Shown in pieces: positions 1-7,105 of a stretch of DNA of 64,000 nt (within the stretch, counting starts at the first letter, position 1; every line of letters starts with the position of its first letter). The stretch lies in NCBI RefSeq assembly GCF_002007105.1, contig NZ_MVBC01000012.1:146143-210142 (forward strand), in the 5' to 3' direction. Source of the stretch: Hymenobacter sp. CRA2 (lineage in GTDB: Bacteria; Bacteroidota; Bacteroidia; Cytophagales; Hymenobacteraceae). The translations under genes were made by a program, and so were the position numbers. The notes beneath the pieces were generated by a model. That model saw only the letters and a list, made by a program, of their open reading frames with translations. It was not told the origin of the DNA and did no database searches.

Positions 1-1
1 C

Positions 2-280
2 ACGCCCACGCCCGAGCAAATCCGGCTTTACAGCAACGAGCTGCAGGTAACGGCCCAGACGCCGCCCACCTTTCTGGTGCACGCCGCCGACGACAAGACG
101 GTGAAAGTGCAGAACAGCCTGCGCTTCTACGAGGCCTGTCTGCACCACGGCGTGCCGGTGGAAATGCACCTATACCCCAAGGGCGGCCACGGCTTCGGGC
201 TGAACAACAAGACTACCAAAGACGACTGGATGGGCCGCCTGCAGAACTGGCTCGACGCCAATGGCTGGCTGACGAAATAA
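2..280 (+). CDS. Alpha/beta hydrolase esterase, C-terminal part (5' end outside window)
   Basis: The visible 92 codons are the C-terminal end of an alpha/beta-hydrolase-fold esterase; the frame is open from base 2 and the start lies before the window. PPTFLVHAADD fits the strand carrying the catalytic Asp, and GGHGFGL fits the loop with the catalytic His of the dienelactone hydrolase / acetyl-xylan esterase (BD-FAE-like) group. The nucleophilic Ser would lie upstream and is not visible. Relatives remove acyl groups from xylan side chains or small esters, often in the periplasm. The gene ends 4 bases before a long palindromic terminator. The fold is fairly sure; the substrate is not. Confidence 0.75.
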   Translation, partial: TPTPEQIRLYSNELQVTAQTPPTFLVHAADDKTVKVQNSLRFYEACLHHGVPVEMHLYPKGGHGFGLNNKTTKDDWMGRLQNWLDANGWLTK

Positions 281-284
281 ATTT

Positions 285-344
285 TCAGCAGCACGTAAAA
301 ACCGCCTTAACACGCGTGTTAAGGCGGTTTTTACGTGCTGCTGA
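285..344. terminator. 60-bp perfect palindrome, probable terminator
   Basis: Bases 285-314 are the exact reverse complement of 315-344, with no spacer. The inner part (A5, a GC-rich stem, T5) is a standard bidirectional intrinsic terminator, but pairing continues 12 bp beyond the T-tract on each side. It directly follows the esterase stop codon and lies 77 bp before the sigma-54 promoter. Confidence 0.85.
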
Positions 345-420
345 GCTGGTGCGCCACGCGTTGTTTTGGCCCGTGTAACCTTCTTTTGGCTACACCAGTT
401 TAGGGGCTTGTAGCCAGTTT

Positions 421-436
421 TGGCACAGTGCTTGCA
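421..436 (+). promoter_or_regulatory. Sigma-54 (RpoN) type -24/-12 promoter
   Basis: The sequence is TGGCAC, five bases, TTGCA, with GG (422-423) and GC (434-435) exactly 10 bp apart: the full RpoN consensus. Transcription would start near 447, about 65 nt before the gene at 512. An inverted repeat TGGCTACA/TGTAGCCA (387-394, 409-416) lies just upstream and could bind a regulator. No other copy was noticed in the window. Confidence 0.7.
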
Positions 437-511
437 AAACCTGAGTCAGAAGTTGGAAACAAAAGTTAACTGCCGGTTCCCTAACCAGAACCCCTAAACC
501 GAGACCCAGCC

Positions 512-1093
512 ATGAAAAAGCTCCCGTATATCTTCAGCCTGCTGCTCGCCTTTGTGATGCTCGCCCAGTCGGCCACGGTACAGGCTCAGAATAAAGTAAG
601 CCCGCAAGCCAAAGGCGCCATCATCGGTGGCCTGGGCGGTGCCGCCGCCGGTGCCATCATCAACAAGAAAAACCGCGTGGTGGGCGGTGCCGTGGGTGCC
701 GCTGCCGGTGCCGGTACTGGTTACATGATTGGCCGCAACATCCAGAACAAGCGCAAGGCCCAAGCCGCTGAGGCCGCCCGCGTAGCCGCCGCTAACCGCG
801 CCGAACGCGCTGAGCGCAGCGCCGCTGCCGCCCGCGCCGAGCGCAATGCCCTGGCCAAGCGCGCCGAAGCTGCCGAGCGCAAAGCAGCCCTGGCTCAAAC
901 GAACCAACAGCCGCAGATCCTGCAGCAGCAAGCGCTGCAGCCCGCGGGCCTGGCCGCTACCGGCTTCGCCTCGGGTGCCCCGGCCATGATGTACAACACC
1001 AACAACATGGCGGGCGCTTACCTGCCGAACAACTCCTACGGCGACCGTTCGACCCCGTACGCTTCCTCGGAAGTGCGCCGCAAGAGCTGGTAA
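512..1093 (+). CDS. Glycine-zipper coiled-coil envelope protein
   Basis: A 193-residue exported protein of unknown role. Residues 1-26 form a Sec signal peptide ending near VQAQ. Residues 34-75 are rich in small residues with repeated GxxxG and GGA spacing (AIIGGLGGAAAGAII, then GGAVGAAAGAGTGYMIG), the YMGG/glycine-zipper pattern of membrane-inserting hairpins. Residues 80-130 are an Ala/Arg/Glu-rich probable coiled coil, followed by a Gln/Pro-rich tail ending RRKSW. Such proteins in other bacteria associate with the outer membrane or oligomerise. The ATG follows a leader containing a sigma-54 promoter (421-436), implying activator-dependent control, possibly by an envelope or nutritional signal. 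The gene is followed by its own terminator at 1121-1144, so it is probably monocistronic. Confidence 0.8.
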   Translation: MKKLPYIFSLLLAFVMLAQSATVQAQNKVSPQAKGAIIGGLGGAAAGAIINKKNRVVGGAVGAAAGAGTGYMIGRNIQNKRKAQAAEAARVAAANRAERAERSAAAARAERNALAKRAEAAERKAALAQTNQQPQILQQQALQPAGLAATGFASGAPAMMYNTNNMAGAYLPNNSYGDRSTPYASSEVRRKSW

Positions 1094-1120
1094 GCGGCCG
1101 CTGAGCTGACCGTCCCCGAA

Positions 1121-1144
1121 AACCCAGGCCTTCGGGCCTGGGTT
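1121..1144 (+). terminator. Intrinsic terminator after the glycine-zipper gene
   Basis: AACCCAGGCC, a TTCG tetraloop, then GGCCTGGGTT followed by TT: a 10-bp stem with a stable UUCG loop located 27 bases after the stop at 1093. Confidence 0.85.
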
Positions 1145-1179
1145 TTCGCTTTCCCTCCTACTCCAACCAAAACCGTCCC

Positions 1180-1638
1180 ATGAAAGCATTTGCAGCCATT
1201 CTGCTGGCTTCCGCCCTCACCGCGGCGTGCACGAAAGAAGCCGAAAAGCCGGCCGTGAACGTGCAAACCCTCGACCAGCAGTTCATCACCGCCTGGAACG
1301 CGCGCAACGCCATTCAGCTCGACACCCTGCTGGCCGACGACGTACACTTCCTGCAGGGCGAAGCCCACTACCAGGGCAAGTCGGAAGTATCCGACAAGTG
1401 GATCCGGGCCACGATGGGCACCATCGAGAACCTGCGCCTGAACGTGGCCACCTCCGCCAACGATGCCCAAACGGCCTTTGAAGGCGGCACCTACTCGGTG
1501 GATGTGCTGCCGGCCGGCCCGGGCCAGCCCAGCGGCATCGGCGAAGGCAACTTCGTGCTGATCTGGAAAAAGAACCCCAAAGGCCTCTGGAAACTTGGCT
1601 ACGCCCAGCTGGAAGGCCTGCCGGTGCGCGCCCGATAG
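1180..1638 (+). CDS. NTF2/SnoaL-like (DUF4440-type) lipoprotein
   Basis: A 152-residue lipoprotein. The signal peptide ends in lipobox LTAAC with Cys17 as the lipidated residue. The mature part reads as a DUF4440/SnoaL-like cone fold of the NTF2 superfamily: an early helix (QFITAWNARNAIQLDTLLADDVHF), a segment with YQGKSEVSDKWI, and later strands ending in WKLGYAQLEGLPV. The family includes isomerases and ketosteroid-binding folds, but many members have no known activity, and no catalytic residue can be assigned here. It has terminators on both sides and so is probably transcribed alone. The family call is reasonably firm; no function is assigned. Confidence 0.8.
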   Translation: MKAFAAILLASALTAACTKEAEKPAVNVQTLDQQFITAWNARNAIQLDTLLADDVHFLQGEAHYQGKSEVSDKWIRATMGTIENLRLNVATSANDAQTAFEGGTYSVDVLPAGPGQPSGIGEGNFVLIWKKNPKGLWKLGYAQLEGLPVRAR

Positions 1639-1654
1639 CCGATTCTACTAGCTC

Positions 1655-1712
1655 GACAAACGCCAAACAGGCCCCGACCAACTAAGTGGTCGGGGCCTGT
1701 TTGGCGTTTGTC
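1655..1712. terminator. Bidirectional terminator with 26-bp perfect stem
   Basis: Bases 1655-1680 and 1687-1712 are perfect inverted repeats around a 6-base loop (ACTAAG), with A and T tracts at the outer ends. It lies between the convergent lipoprotein (+) and Mn catalase (-) genes and can serve both. Confidence 0.9.
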
Positions 1713-1722
1713 GCCGGGCAAG

Positions 1723-2658
1723 CTATGCCTTGCTGCTGTCGCCGGAGCCGCCAAGCGGGCCGTGGCCGCCAGTGCCGCTGCCACTCATGGCGCCTTTCAC
1801 CTTGTCGCTGACGGTGCCCATTGCAGCCCCCATGGTGGTCATCTGCTCGGTTTGGGCGTGGCCGCGCGGGTCGGGCGGAGCCAGCATCGGTACGCCGCCG
1901 ATGGGCGCGGCCTTCACTACCTGGAACTCACCTTTGCCGTCGATAGACGGACCGCTGGTCCAGCGGCCACCCTCGGTGGTGTCGTTGCCGATGTAGGTGC
2001 TGACGAAGGCGTAGTTGAAGTTCTGGTTTTCCTCGCTCTGGGGGAAGCTGTTGGGGATGGGGTGCGCGCCCAGGCCGCCAATTTCCTCCAGCACGGCCAT
2101 CCACTGGTTCTGGTGCATGGTGTCGCGGGCGATGAGGAAGGCCAGCATGTCCTTCATGCCGGGGTCGTCGGTGGCTTCCCAGAGACGGGTGGCCAGCACG
2201 CGGCCGGTGGCTTCGGCCATCACGTTGGCGTGCATGTCGGCGGCGAGGTTGCCGCTGCCCACTACCCACGAGCCGTTGAACGGCACGCCGTTGGCGTCTA
2301 CCGCCATGGCGGCCAGGCCCGACGACAGCACGTGGCGCGGGTCCATGCCGCCGAGAACGGCGCCTACTACTTTGTCCTTGGCAAACTCATCCTGCACGCT
2401 CATCGGAGCGCCTTCCAGGTTCAGGGCCACGGCCGTGGCCAGCATCTCGATGTGGGAGATTTCCTCGGTGCCAGTTTCCAGCAGCATGTTGCGGTACTTC
2501 ACCGGGCCGCGGGCGCCCCAGCCCTGAAACAGGTACTGCAGGCACACGCGGATTTCGCCTTCGATGCCGCCGATGGCCTGCTGCAGCATGCGGGCAAACA
2601 CGGGGTTGGGCTTATCGACCCGGACTTTGTACTGCAGTTCTCTATCGTGGTAGAACAT
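1723..2658 (-). CDS. Manganese catalase
   Basis: Non-haem dimanganese catalase, which disproportionates hydrogen peroxide to water and oxygen. Starting at MFYHDRELQYKVRVD (ATG at 2658), the metal ligands fall where the family has them: Glu35 (GGIEGEIR), Glu66 and His69 (TEEISHIE), Glu149 (HANVMAEATGR) and His182 (RDTMHQNQW). This numbering supports the 2658 start over an in-frame ATG at 2697 that would add 13 unusual residues. The product is 311 residues, normal for the group, with a Gly/Ser-rich tail. It has no signal peptide. A DUF779 gene lies upstream on the same strand but a terminator separates the two, so catalase is probably expressed on its own. Confidence 0.95.
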   Translation of the reverse strand: MFYHDRELQYKVRVDKPNPVFARMLQQAIGGIEGEIRVCLQYLFQGWGARGPVKYRNMLLETGTEEISHIEMLATAVALNLEGAPMSVQDEFAKDKVVGAVLGGMDPRHVLSSGLAAMAVDANGVPFNGSWVVGSGNLAADMHANVMAEATGRVLATRLWEATDDPGMKDMLAFLIARDTMHQNQWMAVLEEIGGLGAHPIPNSFPQSEENQNFNYAFVSTYIGNDTTEGGRWTSGPSIDGKGEFQVVKAAPIGGVPMLAPPDPRGHAQTEQMTTMGAAMGTVSDKVKGAMSGSGTGGHGPLGGSGDSSKA

Positions 2659-2748
2659 AACGTGAAAGGGGTTTTGGATGTGGTGTTGTAGCCCCATCGT
2701 TGGGGACGTAGGCTACCTGTACGCCCCTTGCACTCCTTCAAGCCAATG

Positions 2749-2768
2749 AAAAAACCCGCATTTCGCGG
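2749..2768 (-). terminator. Intrinsic terminator after DUF779 gene
   Basis: On the minus strand a CCGC/GCGG stem with a 5-base loop is followed by G and a run of six T. It lies between the DUF779 stop (2880) and the Mn catalase start. The remaining 2769-2879 holds nothing I can assign. Confidence 0.65.
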
Positions 2769-2879
2769 TGGTTTACCGCCACTGCATCCGGATTAATACG
2801 TACCGGAGGCGGTTACTAAAAGGTAATTCTGAAGAAATTCTGTTTTCCTCCCCCGGTATTGTTGAGTATGCTCAGCGCT

Positions 2880-3290
2880 TCAGGTATCGGCTACGTGCGA
2901 TAAGTACTCTTCCCCGTCGTACACCGGCGCCAGGTTCTGTTCCTCCTCTTCGGTGAACAACCTCGACCGGATCAGGAACCGAACGCCCAGCGGAATTTCC
3001 AGCGAGAAACTGGCGCCGCGGCCCTTGGTCACATCCACCGTGAGCAAGGTGTGCTTCCAGTACTCAAACTGCGCCGCGCTCATGAAAAAGTCGCAGCCGT
3101 GGATGCGGCCCAGCCACACGTCGTTGGTGCTGACGCGAAACTCGCCCGCCGGAAAGCACATCGGCGAGGAGCCGTCGCAGCAGCCGCCACTCTGGTGAAA
3201 CATCAGCGGGCCGTGCTCGTCGCGCAGCACATCAATGGTGGCCTCGGCGGCAGTGGTAACGAGCACGCGGGGCGTGGGAGTAGCAGACAT
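2880..3290 (-). CDS. DUF779 family protein
   Basis: A 136-residue soluble protein matching the DUF779 family: the GGCCDGSSPMCFP cysteine cluster, then VWLGRIHGCDFFMS and YWKHTLLTVDV, are the family hallmarks. DUF779 genes are characteristically found beside aldehyde dehydrogenases of the ExaC/AcoD type, as here (the gene at 3579 is next on the same strand). Their biochemical role is not established; the Cys-rich segment suggests metal binding or thiol chemistry. A 288-base gap full of inverted repeats separates it from the dehydrogenase, so co-transcription is possible but may be attenuated. The family call is firm; the function is unknown. Confidence 0.9.
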   Translation of the reverse strand: MSATPTPRVLVTTAAEATIDVLRDEHGPLMFHQSGGCCDGSSPMCFPAGEFRVSTNDVWLGRIHGCDFFMSAAQFEYWKHTLLTVDVTKGRGASFSLEIPLGVRFLIRSRLFTEEEEQNLAPVYDGEEYLSHVADT

Positions 3291-3332
3291 AGATGTCGGG
3301 TGGGATTAGCAGAACACAGGACCAATGCTCAG

Positions 3333-3568
3333 CAGGCCGTGCTGACGCCGTAAGGGGCGGGCACGGCCTGCGGCGGCACAAAGCGCGGGGCAGCGTGGCT
3401 CGGGGGCGAAGTACCGGCCGGGCCGGGTGCGCCTACAGAAGGCAGGCGCCCTGGGCCCGGACCGGTATCAGCGCGCCCCCACGCGCTGAGAGGTGAGTGG
3501 TGAGGTGGTGAAATGGTGAGTACTGTTCTGAATACAGGAACATCAAACTCACCAATTCACCACCTCAC
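3333..3568. repeat. Three stacked inverted repeats between ALDH and DUF779 genes
   Basis: The 288-base gap 3291-3578 holds (a) CAGGCCGTGC/GCACGGCCTG at 3333-3342 and 3361-3370; (b) an imperfect large palindrome about 3412-3482 built from TACCGG, GGGCC and GCCT arms; (c) 21-bp arms with one mismatch at 3500-3520 and 3548-3568, made of GGTGA-type units. Item (c) directly follows the dehydrogenase stop and may act as its terminator. Confidence 0.7.
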
Positions 3569-3578
3569 TATTTCACTG

Positions 3579-5105
3579 CTAGAAGAAGCCCAGCTTTTGC
3601 TGGCTGTAGCTGATGAGCATGTTCTTGTTCTGCCGGTAGTGGCTGAGCATCATCTTGTGATTTTCGCGCCCGAAACCGGACTTGTGGTAGCCACCGAAGG
3701 GGGCGTGGGCCGGGTAGTGGTGGTAGCAGTTGACCCACACGCGGCCGGCCTCGATGGCGCGCGGCACCTGGTACAGCTCGTGCGCGTCGCGCGTCCACAC
3801 GCCGGCGCCCAGGCCGTAGAGCGTGTCGTTGGCAATCTGCAGAGCTTCTTCGGTGGTTTTAAACGTCGTCACCGACACCACCGGACCGAAGATTTCCTCC
3901 TGGAAGATGCGCATCTTGTTGTGGCCGCGGAACAAGGTCGGCTGGATATAATAGCCTTCCGACAGCGCGTCGTCTTCCTGCTGGTACGCGTCGCCGCCGG
4001 CCAGCACTTCGGCGCCTTCCGCCTTGCCGATTTCCAGGTAGCTCAGGATTTTCTCGAACTGGTCGTTGGAAGCCTGCGCGCCCATCATGGTTTCCTTGTC
4101 GAGCGGGTTGCCGAGCTTTATGGCCTTCACGCGGGCCACCACGCGCTCGATGAACTCGTCGTAGATGTCTTCGTGCACGAGCATGCGCGAGGGGCAGGTG
4201 CAGACCTCGCCCTGGTTCAGGGCAAACATCACGGCGCCTTCGATAGCCTTGTCGAGGAAGTCGTCGTCGGCATCCATTACCGACTTGAAGAAGATGTTCG
4301 GCGACTTGCCGCCCAGCTCCAGCGTTACGGGAATGATGTTTTCGGAGGCGTACTGCATGATGAGGCGGCCGGTGGTCGTCTCGCCGGTGAAGGCCACCTT
4401 GGCAATGCGCGGGCTGCTGGCCAGTGGCTTGCCGGCTTCCAGCCCGAAGCCATTCACCACGTTCAGCACGCCGGCCGGCACCACATTCTGAATCAGCTCC
4501 ATGAGCACCATAATGCTGGCGGGCGTCTGCTCGGCGGGCTTCACTACCACGCAGCAGCCGGCGGCCAGCGCGGGCGCGATTTTCCAGGTAGCCATCAGCA
4601 GCGGGAAGTTCCACGGAATGATCTGGCCCACCACGCCGATGGGCTCGTGCACGTTCAGGGACACGGTGGTAGCATCCAGCTCGGCCACCGAGCCTTCTTC
4701 GGCCCGGATGACGCCGGCGAAGTAGCGGAAGTGGTCGACGGCCAGGGGCAGGTCGGCGTTCAGGGTTTCGCGGATGGGCTTGCCGTTTTCCACGGTTTCC
4801 ACCGCGGCCAGGTGCTCCAGGTTTTGCTCGATGATGTCGGCAATCTTCAGCAGCACGTTGCTGCGCGTGGTGGCCGAGGCGTGCTTCCAGGTCTTGAAGG
4901 CTTCGTGGGCCGCGTCGAGGGCCAGTTCCACGTCTTCCTTGGTGCTGCGGGCCACCTTGGTAAACGCCTTGCCGTCGATGGGCGAGAGGTTGTCGAAGTA
5001 CTGGCCTTTAACCGGTGCCACCCACTTGCCACCGATGAAGTTGTCGTAGTGGTCCTTGAACTGGGGGCGGTCGACGAGGGTGGTGGTTCTTTCTAGCGTT
5101 TCCAT
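3579..5105 (-). CDS. NAD-dependent aldehyde dehydrogenase (ExaC/AcoD type)
   Basis: A 508-residue cytoplasmic aldehyde dehydrogenase that oxidises aldehydes such as acetaldehyde to the acid with NAD(P)+. Visible signatures: the Rossmann segment with [20 protein letters not shown] and [18 protein letters not shown], the general-base Glu in LELGGKSPN, the catalytic Cys in [11 protein letters not shown], and a C-terminal [19 protein letters not shown] typical of the ExaC/AldB subgroup. The ATG at 5105 (METLERT) gives the usual length; an in-frame start at 5141 would add 12 residues. It is divergent from an AraC regulator (5435) across an intergenic region with paired direct repeats, and adjacent to DUF779, a known companion. 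Ethanol or aldehyde catabolism, or aldehyde detoxification, is inferred. Confidence 0.95.
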   Translation of the reverse strand: METLERTTTLVDRPQFKDHYDNFIGGKWVAPVKGQYFDNLSPIDGKAFTKVARSTKEDVELALDAAHEAFKTWKHASATTRSNVLLKIADIIEQNLEHLAAVETVENGKPIRETLNADLPLAVDHFRYFAGVIRAEEGSVAELDATTVSLNVHEPIGVVGQIIPWNFPLLMATWKIAPALAAGCCVVVKPAEQTPASIMVLMELIQNVVPAGVLNVVNGFGLEAGKPLASSPRIAKVAFTGETTTGRLIMQYASENIIPVTLELGGKSPNIFFKSVMDADDDFLDKAIEGAVMFALNQGEVCTCPSRMLVHEDIYDEFIERVVARVKAIKLGNPLDKETMMGAQASNDQFEKILSYLEIGKAEGAEVLAGGDAYQQEDDALSEGYYIQPTLFRGHNKMRIFQEEIFGPVVSVTTFKTTEEALQIANDTLYGLGAGVWTRDAHELYQVPRAIEAGRVWVNCYHHYPAHAPFGGYHKSGFGRENHKMMLSHYRQNKNMLISYSQQKLGFF

Positions 5106-5176
5106 GCGGATGGGAAGTGTTGTGGTTTTTGGGTAGCCCAATCTCCTTCCTTTTCTGCTCGCAGCGCTGCACTATT

Positions 5177-5204
5177 GTCGCAACAACCTCACCGATCGTC
5201 GCAA
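5177..5204. promoter_or_regulatory. Paired direct repeats, candidate AraC-type operator
   Basis: GTCGCAA occurs at 5177-5183 and 5198-5204, 21 bp apart: two helical turns, the spacing AraC-family dimers use on direct half-sites. It sits in the 329-base divergent gap 5106-5434 between the aldehyde dehydrogenase and the AraC gene. I see no clear -33/-7 pair elsewhere in this gap. Confidence 0.5.
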
Positions 5205-5434
5205 GTTGGTAAGGACTCGCTCACCCCGCGCCGAAGCCGTGCAACTCCTTCGCGCAGGTTCGTTATATTAGCAGAGCTTGGATGCGCGCTGCTCTTCCGC
5301 TCAGCCGCCTGATCCACCATCTAACCACTGGTTATCAGTCTGTAGCGCCTCCCTATTTCGCAACCATTACCGCTACTCCGGGTTGTTTCAGTACCGGAAG
5401 TAGCGTTGTCAGTTTAAGGCTTCCCCCGTTGCCC

Positions 5435-6367
5435 ATGAGCCGAACGTTGTTGCCCTCCCCCATTGCCCTGCACCACCCCGCCGACCTCACCACGCTGGTC
5501 GAGCACCGCACGGTGTATTCGCTGAACGCCTACGAATTGAACATCTTCGAGACGCACCAGCAGGCGGCGCGCGTGCCGCTGAACCTCGGCTCGTTGGTGC
5601 TGACCACCATGCTGCGCGGCAAGAAGGTAATGCACCTGCCCGGCCGCGCCGCTTTTGACTACCTGCCGGGCGAGTCCGTCATCGTGGGCGAAGAGCAGAC
5701 CATGGAAATCGACTTTCCGGAGGCCGACGAGCAGAACCCCACGCAGTGCCTGGCGGTGGCCATTCCGGCCGATACCATCCGGGCCACCGTGGACTTGCTC
5801 AACGAGCGGTACCCGCGCGTGGAGGAGCACCAGCCCTGGCAACTCGACGCGGAGGACTACGCGCACCTGCGCAACACGCCGGAGCTGACCGGCACGCTGG
5901 AGCGCATCATCCGGGTGTCGCAGGAAACCACGCCGACCAAGGACCTCTTGGCCGGCTTTACCCTGCAGGAGCTGCTGGTGCGCCTGATGCAGACCCAGGC
6001 CCGCAAGCTCATCTTCGACAACTACGCCCAGCACCTCACCTCCCACCGCTTCGCCCACGTGGTGCAGTTCATCAAGCGCAACCTGGCCGAGCCACTGTCG
6101 GTGGAAAAGCTCAGCGAACTGGCCTGCATGAGCAAAGCCACCTTCTTTCGCCTGTTCAAGCGTGAGTTCGGCCTTACGCCCGTGGAGTTCATCATTCAGG
6201 AGCGGCTGAAGGAGGCCAAGCGCCTGCTGCGCCACCCGCTGAGCACCGTGGCCGAGGTGTGCTACCGCACTGGTTTTAACAATCCAGCCTACTTCCAGAA
6301 GCTGTTTCGCAAGCACGAGGGCCTTACGCCGGGCCTGTACAAGAAGCAACAGTGCGCCATCGGCTAG
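5435..6367 (+). CDS. AraC family transcriptional regulator
   Basis: A 310-residue transcription factor. Residues about 20-190 match the AraC_N (PF06719-type) sensing and dimerisation domain (VPLNLGSLVLTTMLRGKKV, LPGESVIVGEEQTMEI, NPTQCLAVAIPADTI). The last ~100 residues carry two helix-turn-helix motifs (VEKLSELACMSKATFFRLFK, then TVAEVCYRTGFNNPAYFQKL). ATG at 5435 (MSRTLL) is chosen because the earlier in-frame start at 5282 adds 51 residues of low-complexity sequence. It is divergent from the aldehyde dehydrogenase, which it probably activates through the direct repeats at 5177-5204. The inducer is unknown; an alcohol or aldehyde is inferred from context. Confidence 0.92.
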   Translation: MSRTLLPSPIALHHPADLTTLVEHRTVYSLNAYELNIFETHQQAARVPLNLGSLVLTTMLRGKKVMHLPGRAAFDYLPGESVIVGEEQTMEIDFPEADEQNPTQCLAVAIPADTIRATVDLLNERYPRVEEHQPWQLDAEDYAHLRNTPELTGTLERIIRVSQETTPTKDLLAGFTLQELLVRLMQTQARKLIFDNYAQHLTSHRFAHVVQFIKRNLAEPLSVEKLSELACMSKATFFRLFKREFGLTPVEFIIQERLKEAKRLLRHPLSTVAEVCYRTGFNNPAYFQKLFRKHEGLTPGLYKKQQCAIG

Positions 6368-6376
6368 CTTTGCGGC

Positions 6377-6970
6377 ATGGCCGACGACTCAGCAACCCTC
6401 ATCTACAGCTTATCCGACCGACAGAAGGCCGCCTTTGCCGGGCTCGTCTGCGAACGGCTGCTGCCGCAGTACGAAGCGTTTTGCCGGGCCGTGAGCTGGG
6501 GCAGCCCGGCCGTGTACGAGCGCGGCGTGGAGCTGCTGTATAACTCCGCGCTGGGTGAGTTCTTCGCCGAGGAAGCCGCCGCGCTGCTGGAAAAGCTGGA
6601 TTTCGTCACGCCCGGCCTGACGGATTTCAGCACGCCGCTCACGCCCTACGCCGTCGATGCCTGCATTGCCCTACACGAGGCGCTACAGTTCCTCGTAGAC
6701 AAGCAGGAAAGCCACATCAGCCACTGTGCAACGGCCACTGTGGACAGCGTGGAAATGTTTGTGGAGGAGTACCGGCAGCTGCCCAGCTTGCAGCGCGGCC
6801 AAACGGCCATCATTGCCGCCGACCCGTTCATGCAGGCCGAGCTGGCGCGGCAGCACCGCCTGATCGAAGCTCTGCTCAGCATCCACGAGTTCGACGCGGC
6901 CAGCATCCACCAGCTGCGCCGGCTCAACGGCAGCGGCGGCATCGTAGATCTGACGCGGCTGCCGCAGTAG
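6377..6970 (+). CDS. DUF416 (YjaG-like) family protein
   Basis: A 197-residue all-helical cytoplasmic protein. It matches the DUF416/YjaG family: an N-terminal helix with FAGLVCERLLPQYEAFC, a middle VYERGVELLY segment, then TPYAVDACIALHEALQFLV, corresponding to the conserved ALDACVALSELL of E. coli YjaG, and the helix SVEMFVEEY. YjaG has no established molecular role. The first base is 10 nt after the AraC stop. TAGCTTTG (6365-6372) resembles a -7 element just before the ATG, but no -33 box is visible, so read-through from the AraC gene is also likely. Family firm, function unknown. Confidence 0.85.
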   Translation: MADDSATLIYSLSDRQKAAFAGLVCERLLPQYEAFCRAVSWGSPAVYERGVELLYNSALGEFFAEEAAALLEKLDFVTPGLTDFSTPLTPYAVDACIALHEALQFLVDKQESHISHCATATVDSVEMFVEEYRQLPSLQRGQTAIIAADPFMQAELARQHRLIEALLSIHEFDAASIHQLRRLNGSGGIVDLTRLPQ

Positions 6971-6990
6971 CACAGCGCCTAACGTTGCCT

Positions 6991-7091
6991 TTCATCCTGA
7001 GCCCAAGGCAAAGGACCTTCCCACGTGTGAACGAGTCGTTGTCACGATTATCGTTCTAGCGTAGCAAGGTCCTTTCTTCGTCAGGATGACA
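6991..7091. repeat. Inverted pair of REP-like elements
   Basis: Two copies of a TCATCCTGA...AAGGACCTT type unit face each other: TTCATCCTGA and AAAGGACCTT on the left, AAGGTCCTT and TCAGGATGA on the right, about 30 bases apart. It lies between the convergent DUF416 and bestrophin genes and may also end transcription. Confidence 0.7.
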
Positions 7092-7105
7092 GACGGTTCT
7101 TGGGA

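Noticed and set aside
3513..5096. 527-codon open frame opposite the aldehyde dehydrogenase
   Set aside because: Antisense shadow, no motif.
6365..6372. TAGCTTTG directly before the DUF416 start as a promoter
   Set aside because: It overlaps the stop codon of the AraC gene, lacks a -33 box and may be chance; mentioned only in the gene entry.
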